Made by a program: the position numbers and the translations under genes. From Guillardia theta CCMP2712 (lineage: Eukaryota > Cryptophyceae > Pyrenomonadales > Geminigeraceae), in NCBI RefSeq assembly GCF_000315625.1, contig NW_005434668.1, forward strand, positions 505,808 through 569,807: a stretch of 64,000 nt of DNA, in the 5' to 3' direction. The notes under the pieces are model-generated. The model had not been told where the DNA came from, ran no database searches, and worked only from the letters and a program-made list of their open reading frames with translations. Positions 21,440 through 32,138 of this stretch are shown one piece after another; the first letter of the stretch is position 1, and each line of letters opens with the position of its first letter.

Positions 21440-23100
21440 TGACCGATTCTGTGGGGGTAGGGTTCAAGGGGTGGCTCACTCAGACTTTGGGTGTATGGAG
21501 GGGATGGAGGTGGTGGGGGGTCATGCTGGTCATCGCTACTGCGAGGTAAGGGGGCGAGAGTTATTCTTTGTAGGGGTGGTTATCTGGTAGTACAGGGGGG
21601 TGATTAGGATCACGCTAAACGAGATCAAATTGGGGTGTTGATAATTTAAGACTGCGACGGCCATGAGTGAGAGGGTGGGGGTGGTGCGTTACTGGTTTCA
21701 GAACCACCAATTAGGTATAGGTCAATAGGGGTAAAAATGAGCCAGAGGTTGGTGAAGGGCAAAGGGTGGGTTTTCAAGAAGGTAGGATAAAGGGGTGTTA
21801 GACTCGGATGGGTAGGGGTGTAGTCCGCGAGGGGTTCTTGTGTGGAAAAAGAGGGGTTCACATAGTTAGGGGTCGTGCGAGGAGGACAAGAGATAAGGTA
21901 AGATAAATCGATGCTGACACGCGATCAATGATTGGGGGTAGTCGTGTGTTCCACCCCATGTTTCTCATGCTTGGCAGGTACTTTGAAGGTGAAATAGAGG
22001 GGTGGTCCGATGTAATAGGTGTCTAACAGACGGGAGGGGTGGGGTTGAGGGCAATTGATTTTGTTGGGGACTCTCCCACAGGGGCGGAAGGTCTACCGGT
22101 GCGAAATCACATTAGGGTGTGTGGGGCTGGTGGGGGGGGGGTGGGTAGGAGAGTAGGGGTACTACTGCATCACCAAACTAAGAGAACAATAGGTGGTGGG
22201 GACAGCTGTTGTGTCTCGTCAGGAGGGTGGGGTCAACCACAAGATATTGTGGGAGCCTTTCTTGCCTACCCCCTCTCCTTATCAAATTCCACCTACCCCC
22301 TGTAGTCGGAGCCCAATCCATCCACCACCCCATCAAGATTCCACTATCTCCTTTGATGAAGTACCCTGCACACTCACCACCCCAGGTTTACCACCGTTTG
22401 ACCCACGAGTTTGTCAAGGAGTTGCACTCCAATGTTCCGCATTACCCCACCCCTGACGTTTTGTTTTGGCTCAATTTGACCCCACCCTGTCATTGTACAC
22501 TGGAAACAGAACCCCTCCTCTCACCGCCTTCTTCGCAAGATCAAAGATGAGATTTGATAAAGGTGGGTAGGGTACTCAAAACTTCTAGGGGGTAAGGGTA
22601 GTTGTCGAGGTATCACAAGGCTCCTATGAATCGGGGGTACTTGAGGTTGTATACGATGGGGGTCAGGGTGACTCTTTCTTCGCAACAGGAGTAAATGGAA
22701 GGGGTAGGGGTGATGGGTAAAAGTTGGTCGAAAAGTGGGAGGTGGGTCATATAGATAACAAACGAAAGTCGAGGTGGTAGGGTCATCTAGGTCACAATAT
22801 AGGGGTAGGGGTAAAGGACGGAGTGACATGAAGGTGCGAGGAAATGATGGGTGGGTCCAAACAAGAACTGCGATGATGGGTGGGTCCGATTGGCAATGGC
22901 ATTTCACCAAGAGAATATAGTGATTACCTAGGGTAGTATAGATTGAGATCATTAGAACGGATGGATTGAGGGGGTAGGGGTAGAAGAAGAAGAAGATAGC
23001 TTGAGGGTTGGTGTTTTTTTTTTTTTGAGTTGTCTCGATGGTAGGGTGGGGTCCTGTATGACGGGGTAGTATTCAAGTGGGTAGGGTTGTGATCGTGTGG
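21440..23100. repeat. G-rich region with recurrent GGGGTAGGG-like motifs
   Basis: No gene recognised. On the plus strand, short G runs (gggtagggg, ggggtaggg, ggtgggg) recur every few tens of bases, switching to the C-rich complement between about 22260 and 22500. No tandem period is evident. The same vocabulary appears at 28320-28480, 32310-33350 and 37620-37960. Pro-rich ORFs here are composition artefacts. Confidence 0.75.
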
Positions 23101-23793
23101 GGGAAATGAACCGTCGGCGCGTGAGATGCGAAAAGCGGGAAGATGTAGAGGACGAGGATGAGGATGAGGGCGAGGACGAGGAAGGGAAAGAATTTAAAGG
23201 TTATAGGATGCAGAACAAGAGAACCAAGGCAAGAGTCAGAACGAGAGGTTCAGAAGACGAGAAGCTACAGGGAAACAGAAGTAAGGACCTGGCATAGTGG
23301 AAGGACTCATGCAAGAGTTAGAATGCCACCGGATTGAAAGATGAGGACATCCGGAAGGGTCAAGGGAGGTTTATTTGATAGGATTGAGTGAAGGAGGGAA
23401 TACCCAGTAGAGTTGATTGATGAAGTTGTAATTTCAACAGAAAAATGATTCTAGTTGTGTTAAACCATTCGGGTGCCTTGCTTCCGTTTTGTGCTTTGTT
23501 TGGAGGTGACATGGTTTTTGCAGATTGAATTCATTACACAATTTTTGGATTAAGAGGACACAAAACTGAGAATTGAGATAATCTCCGCTCGTCGATGCTA
23601 CCCAAGATGAAATTCGACGCTTTTGCAAAAGAGCAGAACCTTGAAAGGAAAAAAGTGGACCGCAGGTCTTTTCCTATCTGTCTTCCTTTTTTTTAAGTTC
23701 TGACAATCGTACAGTTCTGTCTCAGAAGAAGTCGATTCCTTCCTGTCTAAAAGGATTGTCCACGGGTATTTACTTTCAAAACAGTCGAAACAA

Positions 23794-25524
23794 ATGTATG
23801 ATGTGCTTTGCAGGCGAGGTGAAGTCGTTGCTCTGATGGAGGAATTCTGTATGAAATTTGCAAGCTCTAAGAGGAGGAGGTTGCAAAAAGATGGACAGTG
23901 GAACAATGAAGTACCAGAGAACATCAGCAGCATAGGTGTCGGTCTTCTCAATGCAAGGTTGCAATTTGTCGAGGTCAATCAGAATTTGCTCGAACTGTTC
24001 GGCTCGGCCCAGATATTGGTATGCATGTGAGAACGATGATTTGCGTGACTGACACCGTTGGCTCAGGCCGAAACGGATCTCATCTCTCTTTTGGAATGCC
24101 ATGACAAAGTTATCTTGAAAGGAAGGCTGGACAAGTTGTCGCAAGGAGCGAGCAAGGTTTTGGACGCTCAGATTACGATTGAGCGAAACAACTTGAAATT
24201 GGAGCTAGCCCTTTTCTCATGCCAGTTCCAATCAGATGTGCGATTCTGCGTCCTGATGATCCCGTATTATCCCCAGCGTCAACTGTCGGCCAAAGACGTG
24301 CTTACAGCTTCCAAACCCTCTCTCGCGATTGATCGCTTGGTGCACAAAGATTGCAACGTCGATTCATCTGAAGAAACCTCCGAGAATGATTCGGAAAGCA
24401 GCAAGGAGAAGAAGAGTGTGCCCTATCACCCATTGCTTCACGGTATCTGCCCCAAGTCCCAGAAGACTTCTTGGCTTCCTTCTGCTTCAGATTCGCAGAG
24501 CGCAAGCTTGCAAGGATCAGCCCTCCCAGCGTTTGCCAATACCATCTCTGGGATGTCGATCACATCCATAGCGGATTACTATAGGGCCTTGCAGAGCACT
24601 ACTCCTGTCCTCCTTGCTGTTCCTACCTCCCAGACTCAGAGTGACAGCTCGTCGCTACAACGCCTGAACCTTCCCACGTCTAACAACTTGAACCTCTCCA
24701 GCACTCTGTACAGCAGCGAAATCAAACCCTCTGTCTCTTGGCCATCGCTGGCCATTTCCAATTTGACAAACACGTCATCGCAAAGGGTTCAGCTCCCTGG
24801 AAATGTTGGACAAGCAGCTGACAACAGCTATCAAACCAGCGCCAAGAGCAACGGCAACCTCTTGACGTCCTGGTCGGGTCTTAATGGAGCCATGATGGAC
24901 TTCTCAAAAACAGACGCAGCTCCTTCCTTGACTTCCCTCCTACAACAGCTTGAGCTTCAGAAGAAATTGCAGTCACAGCAGCAGCAGCTCTCGGCTCTAT
25001 CACTTCAAATCTCGAACTTGACTGCGCTGATCCATCAGAGGAAGACTGAAACGAAGCCAGAGGTCAGGCCTCAAGAGAGTGCTGCTGGAGTTCTTGCGTC
25101 CATGGGCGAGTCCTCTCAGGACACGCAGGCAAACTCAGGGGATCAAGTGGATGTGGAGGATGAGGGCAGGGCACTCGTGGGAAGAGCTTCCCAAAGGAAC
25201 GTCACCATCCGCTGGACAAGAGAAGAGCATGTGAGTACTAATGGCTCCGTTGATACTGGACCATCTGACTTATGTCTCCAGGCCGCGTATTTGAAGGGGT
25301 TGGAACGATTCGGAACAGGTCACTGGAGCAGCATCTCCAAGCTATATGTTCCCTCCCGTACGCCAGCACAAGTGGCGTCGCATCATCAGAAGTTTGCCAT
25401 CAGGAGCAACCTGCTTCCTGCCGAGAAGCAGAAGCCGTCCATCCTCGACATCACAACTCCCGCTGTGCAGAAGCTTCTGGCAGCGGAGAGAGAGAAGGAA
25501 ATCCAGCTCCAGATGGCGCAATGA
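23794..25524 (+). CDS. PAS plus SHAQKYF-type Myb transcription factor
   Basis: Exons 23794-24018, 24067-25230 and 25282-25524 give about 543 residues. The N-terminus has a basic NLS-like SSKRRRLQK, then a PAS-like fold starting GVGLLNARLQFVEVNQNLLE and continuing across the intron with LISLLECHDKVILKGRL and LALFSCQFQSDVRFCVLM. A long Ser/Gln-rich middle carries a coiled coil (LLQQLELQKKLQSQQQQL). The C-terminal Myb repeat is split by the last intron: RWTREEH/AAYLKGLERFGTGHW, then PSRTPAQVASHHQKFAIR. This is the plant-type SHAQKYF signature with HHQKF in place of HAQKY. Likely a nuclear DNA-binding regulator. The Myb call is firm and the PAS call moderate. An upstream exon is possible because the start lies near an acceptor-like sequence. 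Confidence 0.85.
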
Positions 25525-25644
25525 TGTTAATTGGAATGTTTCAGTAGCGATTTAATGAAAGTGTGTTGTGCTTCCCTCGCAAGGGTCTGGTGTCACTAGC
25601 GTCAGGTTACAAGCATAGACGAGCTATGTTAAGAGGCGATGCCG

Positions 25645-27748
25645 TCAGTGAGACTTGAAAGGGGAAGGGTCCATCTGCGCAAGGATCCGGACAGGTGACT
25701 CCTGTTGCTCCGTCAGCGTCGCTGCTATGGCAAGAGCCTCAACCACCTGTGATCCGCAAGGCTCTGCGTCCTCCCTCGCGCTCTCGATGCTCATGTTGAG
25801 CGCTTCTATGCTTCGCTCGAGAGCAGCGCAACGCTTCTTCTCCTGTAGAGCCCAGCAGTCACACCACCAGCAGGAGCGACATGCCACCAACCTTCTCCAG
25901 CTGCAGGGTGAGCTGCACGATAGTTTCGCTGTCTCGAGTCTTCTTCAGCATCGAGGAGGCTGGCATGGGGATGAGAACGAGGCACCAGCAGCAAGGAGGC
26001 TCTACCTGCTGACACGACTTGCTCCGCCACGAAGCGCGAGTCCGGGTTCGGGTCCAGCATCTTGCTCAGCAGGTCTGCAGGGTCACATAAGAGATGCGCC
26101 TCCTCCTCCCGAGCCCTTCACCGCAAAGCTCGCTGGACCTCGAGGGGAGCTGCACTGCTGCCCCTGCTCGGATCTCCTTGTAGTCTCCGTCGCTCAGAGT
26201 CAGGCGCTTCTCCAGCGCAAGCTCCAGCACAGTCGCTCCCAGCGAGTAGATGTCGCACGGGGCGAGCTGCCTGCAGAACCCCTGCTCCATCCCCAGCTCA
26301 TCAGTTGACAGGCAGGCAGGCGGATTAGAAGGGGGTCACCTGGGAGAAGCCCTGGATGACTTCAGGAGACGCGTACCTGCCGTCGCCTTCCATGGGCTCG
26401 ACCCCCTCGCTCAGCGTCTTCTGAGCAAACGCCAGGCCGAAGTCGCCCAAGAGGAACCGTCCTTGCTTGCAGTAGATGTTGTCCGGCTTCACGTCCAGGT
26501 GCGCCAGCCCTCGAGCATGGATGGTGCGCAGAGCCTTCCCGATCTGGTGGAGGACAGCGACCAGCGTCGCTTCCTCCACCCGCACGTGAGCTGCGACAAA
26601 TTTTTCGTGGAGGGTGCACTCGCAAACTTCCATCTGGATGTGGAGCTGCTGGTTCTCAAGCCACGCGTTGTGATACCTGACCACGTTCTTGGTCCCTGCC
26701 ATCGAGTGAGAGGAGCAAGATGACGAGGACGGAGGAGGTCACCAGCAAGGGCAGCCATGGCGAAGACTTCCCTCAGTGCTTCTCTCTTCTCCCTCTCACT
26801 CTTCAGGTCTGCATTGCTCCTCTTGATCGCGTACAGACATCCGTCTGTTCTACTTCGAGCAAGATGCACAGTACCAAAGCTTCCCTTGCCTAACATGCGC
26901 AGCTCGTCGAAATCCTGGAGGTACCGGGAGGGTTTGCATCCCTCAGCTAGGATCGGCATGGCGCGGCTGGGTGTCCGTTTCTCCACAGCTGCAACAAGGT
27001 TACAAGCTGCGGCAATTCTCCTCCAGCAACAGTCACTCACTGGTTAGTGTCTCCTCAACGAAAGGATTCAGGTTGCACGCGTTGGCCCCAACAAGGCGAG
27101 GGTGAGCACGAGCCTCAGACGAGGGCTCTGCGCTCTTGTGCTGAGCTCTTGACGGCAGGGCTGGTTGCTGGAACCAGTCGGAGATTGTTGTCTGCTGCTT
27201 CATGCACACCGAAGTTCTGACATGACACGAGAGTCACCAGCGGCGGAGCCCAACGCAAGGCATATACCGTGATTTGACAGGCGCGGCAGGAGGAGCCTTG
27301 CTGCTGTTCAGAGGCTTGCGAGACTTGCTCGTCTCCTCCTCCTCCTCCTCCGGAAGGGATTCCAAGTCATAGATGAATCGATCAGGCTTCGACGCAGTCC
27401 TTGTCTTGCGCCGCTTAGAAGCATTGTCTGGTGTGGGAGGCTCGGCCCCGATCATGTCCTGATCGTCGTCCTGCAAGGAGATGTTCAGGAGTGACACAGC
27501 CGCAGGTCAAGAGCCACCTGAGTGCCCTGGGACCAGTTGAGCTCCTGCACTTGCCCCTCTGGCGTGCAGAAATCCCCGGAGAGGTACTCGGGAGTGCAGT
27601 AGACAACTTCCCCGTTCTCGTCTATCTTGGACTTTTGTGAGAGGTTCTTCTCTTCCCTGTCTGTGTCGCAAGACATGACATTGCTGAACTCCTGCGTCAG
27701 GCGCGATAGAGGCGAATTGATGTTTGCTGGCCGTTTCTTGGGGAACAT
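25645..27748 (-). CDS. WEE1: Wee1-type protein kinase
   Basis: Wee1 kinases hold back mitosis by phosphorylating the CDK inhibitory tyrosine. Nine exons join in phase: 27748-27518, 27470-27268, 27216-27041, 26988-26743, 26695-26340, 26296-26122, 26074-26006, 25959-25892 and 25842-25645, giving about 573 residues. Visible motifs are NLNPFVEETLT before the kinase domain (family NVNPF), the P-loop GKGSFG, CLYAIKRS, VVRYHNAWLEN, HIQMEVCE, catalytic HLDVKPDNI, GDFGLA, EGDGRYASPEV (the Wee1/Myt1 EGD signature), DIYSLGATVLEL and MLDPNPDSRF. The C-terminus is a coiled coil. The N-terminal region contains QTTISDWF at about residues 153-160, resembling a PCNA-binding PIP box. It converges with the PAS-Myb gene. 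Confidence 0.93.
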
Positions 27749-29723
27749 CTGCAGAACAACTGTCAACGCCTCGCGAGATCAGGTACGTCTGCAGCAGAAG
27801 ACAGAACTTCTAATGAAGTTGCAAAAGAGCAAGTGTTGGTGAGAAAGTACGCAAGAAGACAGACTACTGCAACAAGACTAAGCAGGAACCAAGGAAGCCC
27901 CTCGGGTGGAACCAATGAGAGTAGGAAAGGGAATAGCAAGGGGGAGCAAGGTAGCGGAAGTGTACCAAATGCAGCAGTAGAAAGGAGGAGAAATAGACGA
28001 GGGAAAGAGCAGGACATCAAAGTTCTAGAGTGAAAATCAAGACGAGAGGATGGAGGACAAAAACAATTTCTAGCGTAGTAGCGTTGTATGTGGAGTTGAG
28101 ACAAGCACAGAAAGCAGAAGAAGAAACACAAGCATGAGCAATGGTTAAAAGTTAAGGAGCAGGAGCAGGAGCAGAGGCAGAGGCAGAGGCAGAGGCAGGA
28201 GCAAGAGCAGGAGCAGGAGGAGCAGGAGCTGCATGATGGCGGCAGTGGTTGCTCCGAGCCTAGAAGGGCAGCATGGAGGGGCTCTTGTCCATCGAGCAGC
28301 ACTACCCCTCCATGTCATATACCTTTAGGGGGTGAAGGTCGGAATAGGTGGGAAAGCAGGTAGGGTACCCCCACCCCCAATCCTAAACCTTTTGATGATG
28401 AGTACCGGTCTCAGGTTGGGTCTAGGGTGGGGTCCGAGCAAAGCTCCTTCGTGAGCGACGCAACCATCTTTACTACCCCTTGGTAATAGGCTTAAAACAC
28501 GGGTCCTATGTCCGTTAAAATTCAAATAAACTACAACTTATTTTAAAAATAGTGGCACGGCGCCGCTTGCGTAACATGCTCTCACGATGTGCTTTTGAAG
28601 TTCCTGGGACGAGTACAAGGTGGTTATTTATAGAGATGATTGGTACTGTAGCAGGGGTAGATCTTGTACCACACTTCCCTTTAAAACTTAATAAGATGCA
28701 ATCTCACGGGCCTTTTGTACCATAATCTTCTTTTATACATTATTTTAACAGGATCTCGGTACTGTGGGCAATTTTAAAAACTGCAGAAGCAAACCTTTGA
28801 GGTAATGCAGGCCGGGCAGCCTCCTTTAGCTCCCTCATCGTCGCCCTGTGCCACTCCCGCTTGTCCTCGCCTTCCTCGTTCATTCCTCCATCATGTCATC
28901 CGGTCATAATTCCTCTTGCTTCTCTCCTTCTCTCCTCCTCCTCCTCCTCCTCACCCTCACCCTGCCCTTCCTTGGCGACTTGGTCTTGTTTGATTTTTCT
29001 TCCCAATTCATAGCAAATCCCTCCCCTCGATCCTTCTGGACTGAAATGCCACCTTTTGGTGGATAATTTGTTTCTTCGCTCCCATGGTTACATGCTTTCA
29101 ATCACTCAGCAGCTATTTGTACCTTTTGGTACCGCCATGCTCCTGCAACCAGTTTGATCTTGATCCTGCTTTGATGTCCCTGCTCAACCTTCGCTACTTT
29201 TCCCTGCGCAACCTTCACTTTTGCTTTCCCATCTTTACTGAAAGTGATCGAAACCTTGTGTGTGTATATGTTTGCATTTGTGTAAGCGAGAGGGCTTTTA
29301 ATGTTTTTGTCCTTGTGTGCTCGCTCTGCAACTAGCAGAGACATGTTTCCGTTGCATTGCTGTGGTTCTGACAGGAATCTTGCAGTATTGAGACATGATT
29401 CAGAACCTGTGGTCACTCTGTGCACTCGCTCGCCTTCTGGAGGGCAGCACGAAGCCTTGCGCACCGCAAAGCCCTCTGAAGCAGCAGATGGATCGCAACG
29501 ATCACTAAGGATGGCAATAGCGACGGCCGGATGCTTTGGGTCGCATGCGAGGACTTTGCCTCCTCGCTGACACTGCCATTTTATGTAGATGAAGGATAAG
29601 CTCAAACCGTATTTGAAGCTGAGTGTACAATAAAGCTCTTTCAGAGAGACTGCTCGATTTACGTAATGTTACACGAGGAATCTATTGTTGCGACCCCGGA
29701 AAACTTAAAAAACAGAAATTCTC
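27749..29723. other. Intergenic region, mixed repeats, no convincing gene
   Basis: A GCAGGA/GCAGAG hexamer tract lies at about 28157-28230. A GGGTAGG-type G-rich patch covers about 28320-28480. AT-rich sequence follows to about 28800, and a ctcctc tract lies at 28937-28957. A 167-residue minus-strand frame at 29102-29605 has a Lys/Val-rich end but no recognisable domain and no splice-supported neighbours; I leave it uncalled. Confidence 0.5.
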
Positions 29724-32138
29724 TTAGTTTACATCTTCAAACGTTACAATGTCTTCATCCACATCATCCAAGGAAAGATAATCTTTTGACACGAGTCAGC
29801 AACAACGTTCCCTTCTTGCCTTGAGAATTACCTGGAGCACGATTTCCCACTGATAGAATCGGGTGGCTGTCACCGGCTGCAAGCTCCTCAACTCGCCTGT
29901 TTCCAGAAGTCATGAGGTTATGGCAGTTGTTGGCTTCACCTTATCAAGTCTTCAAAATCTGACTTATCGTCACAATAGAATCCCAAGGCAAGAGATGGAT
30001 CGATGTGCGCTAGTGACATCTTTCCTGGGTGCGCACAATGAAAAGATGCGACGTTGATGTTCTTTCTGATCGATTGATAAGGCTAGAACGGAAAAATATC
30101 AAAATGGATAACAATCGCATCCTCATTCGAACCTGAGTTATGTGAGGGTCCAGATAGTAAGCATTATATCCTCTGACACCAACAAAGTAGTATGAGTGTC
30201 TTGGCCGTCCACCAATGAATCCCAGGCTCTGCAAATGCTTGTCAATTCGAGACAAGTGCTGATCTTCAGACCTGAGGCAAACTGAGGTATGACGCAAGCT
30301 TTGGAATATAACTTGGATTGATCCTATCACTGTGAGCCTCTCAATGGCGAAATCTAAACGTTTCACATCCTTACCTTGCACCGAGTCTAACGGGTACGAC
30401 AACAATTAGTGGCCTCCACGAGCAAGGTTCCCTTGCTTGAGCCATTCTGCTGCAGTTGGTACCCGAGTACGCCTGTGCAAGAGAGAAAGAGTTAGCAGAG
30501 ATGTGGAAGATAATCAAGTTATCCAATAATCATAACATACCTGTCGAGAACAAGCCACACTCTCAGCCAAATCACGATAGATACAGTGATCTTCCACAAA
30601 GAGCATTCCAGCTGTGTGGCACGGCCAGACACCCTGAACTTCGCATTGAGAATGAAGAGAGCATAGAAAAATTCAGACGGACCTCATTCATATTCCATAT
30701 ATGCCTGAGGACTCGACAGATTGTGTCTGGTCCAAACCATCTGATTTGTGCAACTAAGTGCAAGGTCGGTCAAAAGAATGGAGCATTACTGTCCAATGCT
30801 GCGATGAAATTGCTGTCCAGTTTGTGCTATACGATGTATTGAAAACATGCTCGCTGGATGGTCTTCAAACAACTTCAAAATTTGTCCATACCTGCAGCAC
30901 AATGGTTGAGATATAGCCCCATGTAGCATCAGAACTATAACCAGCGAGGAGTGGGCTTGTCCCTTCGCAATCGCCAATCTCTCCTCAAGTGATGATGTAG
31001 CAATGCTTGTGCCAGCATCATTTGGCCACTGCGCAGCATGCATCCCCAGCCGCTGTCTGAAGTAAGATTGCTCGGTTCGATTGGAGAAAAACCAGATCGA
31101 TATGTGAACCTGACGCAACAAATCATCACCGGCCATATCATCGTGGAGTTGTTTTTCAAAACTGAAGATGAAACAAAAGGAGAGAAATGACATACCAGAG
31201 CCTTGATTGAATGTCGTGTTTGAAAGCTCTTTGTGCGCGCATCCACACCGTTTGCTGGTCGGTTGTACCGCGATTTGTAGCATTGCCACGGGGAGAATCT
31301 GGTCCAACTTTATACTTCCATCCCAAAACCCATGCTGGAGCACATGAACCATCAAGAAATTGCCTCTTGTCTAGTTCTGGCGGAGGTCCATCAACAAAAT
31401 TGCGAAAAATGTATGAACGGTCTCTGCAACTTTACGTGTAGCGTTTGCCATGTTGTTGTGTGTGTTCAACACCAGCTGTCGAGACAGTGGAAGCAAAATG
31501 CGGGGTTCGACAAACATGTACTCGCTATCAAGCTTGCTTCTAGGAGAGTCCGAGGCATCGACGCTGGATGTAAGGCAGTAGGCTCTGTCGACGAGCTCGA
31601 CCTCACACTTAAACTTGACATCAGCCATTTCACGCATCCAAGGCTCTAATTCGTTCTCGTCAGCTGCGAAGTAGTAGTCGCGGAGTATCCACCACTGACT
31701 GTGCTTGGGAGAAACGCTTCTCTGTGACGATATTTTGATTGCCACAGGGAACCTTCCTTCGTGTCCATCTACAACCAAGTTTTGCACCTTGCCAAATTCT
31801 GCATCATCTAAACTCACGATACCCTTGAGCTCCCATTGTGCTGTACCGCCGTTGAAGGGAAAGACGTGTGACCAGTATTGAAGTTCACAGTCCTCAGTGA
31901 TAACAACATATCGCTTCTTCCAACCCCTGCCATGATATGATAATTTGTGAAGCCAACCCTGCTTGATTATACCCTTCCTGCTATCAGGAGACAAGTGCAT
32001 GTAGGACTGATACTCATCAACAGGCAAAGGTGGTATATGGGGAGTTTCGTGGTTGGAAAACTTCGGCAAAGGAGCGCAATTGCTCCCCATCACCCTTGAG
32101 TTGGGAGAAGGAAACGATTCGACAAACCCTGCAGCCAT
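29724..32138 (-). CDS. ATG4: PH domain-ATG4 cysteine protease fusion
   Basis: ATG4 (peptidase C54) processes and delipidates ATG8 in autophagy. Twelve phase-consistent exons: 32138-31522, 31423-31196, 31109-30942, 30891-30790, 30740-30683, 30633-30541, 30472-30375, 30323-30272, 30228-30133, 30061-29940, 29896-29832 and 29782-29724, about 585 residues. Residues about 55-170 form a PH domain ([20 protein letters not shown] ... [20 protein letters not shown]). The C54 domain follows: [20 protein letters not shown], the nucleophile in [15 protein letters not shown] (Cys305), [23 protein letters not shown] and LGFIGGRP. Then come LDPH (Asp499, His501) and an acidic tail ending TFEDVN. The PH exon ends in phase 2 at GA/GTACAT and continues in frame into the ATG4 part. 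Eleven introns of 43-98 nt. Membrane recruitment through the PH domain is inferred. Confidence 0.9.

Noticed and set aside
29102..29605. Minus-strand ORF of 167 residues
   Set aside because: No recognisable domain, no splice-supported neighbours and AT-rich repeat-bearing surroundings.
31371..31520. PH protein ending independently at 31371
   Set aside because: That stop is in the unspliced reading; a GTACAT donor at 31521 and an acceptor before 31423 continue in phase into ATG4.
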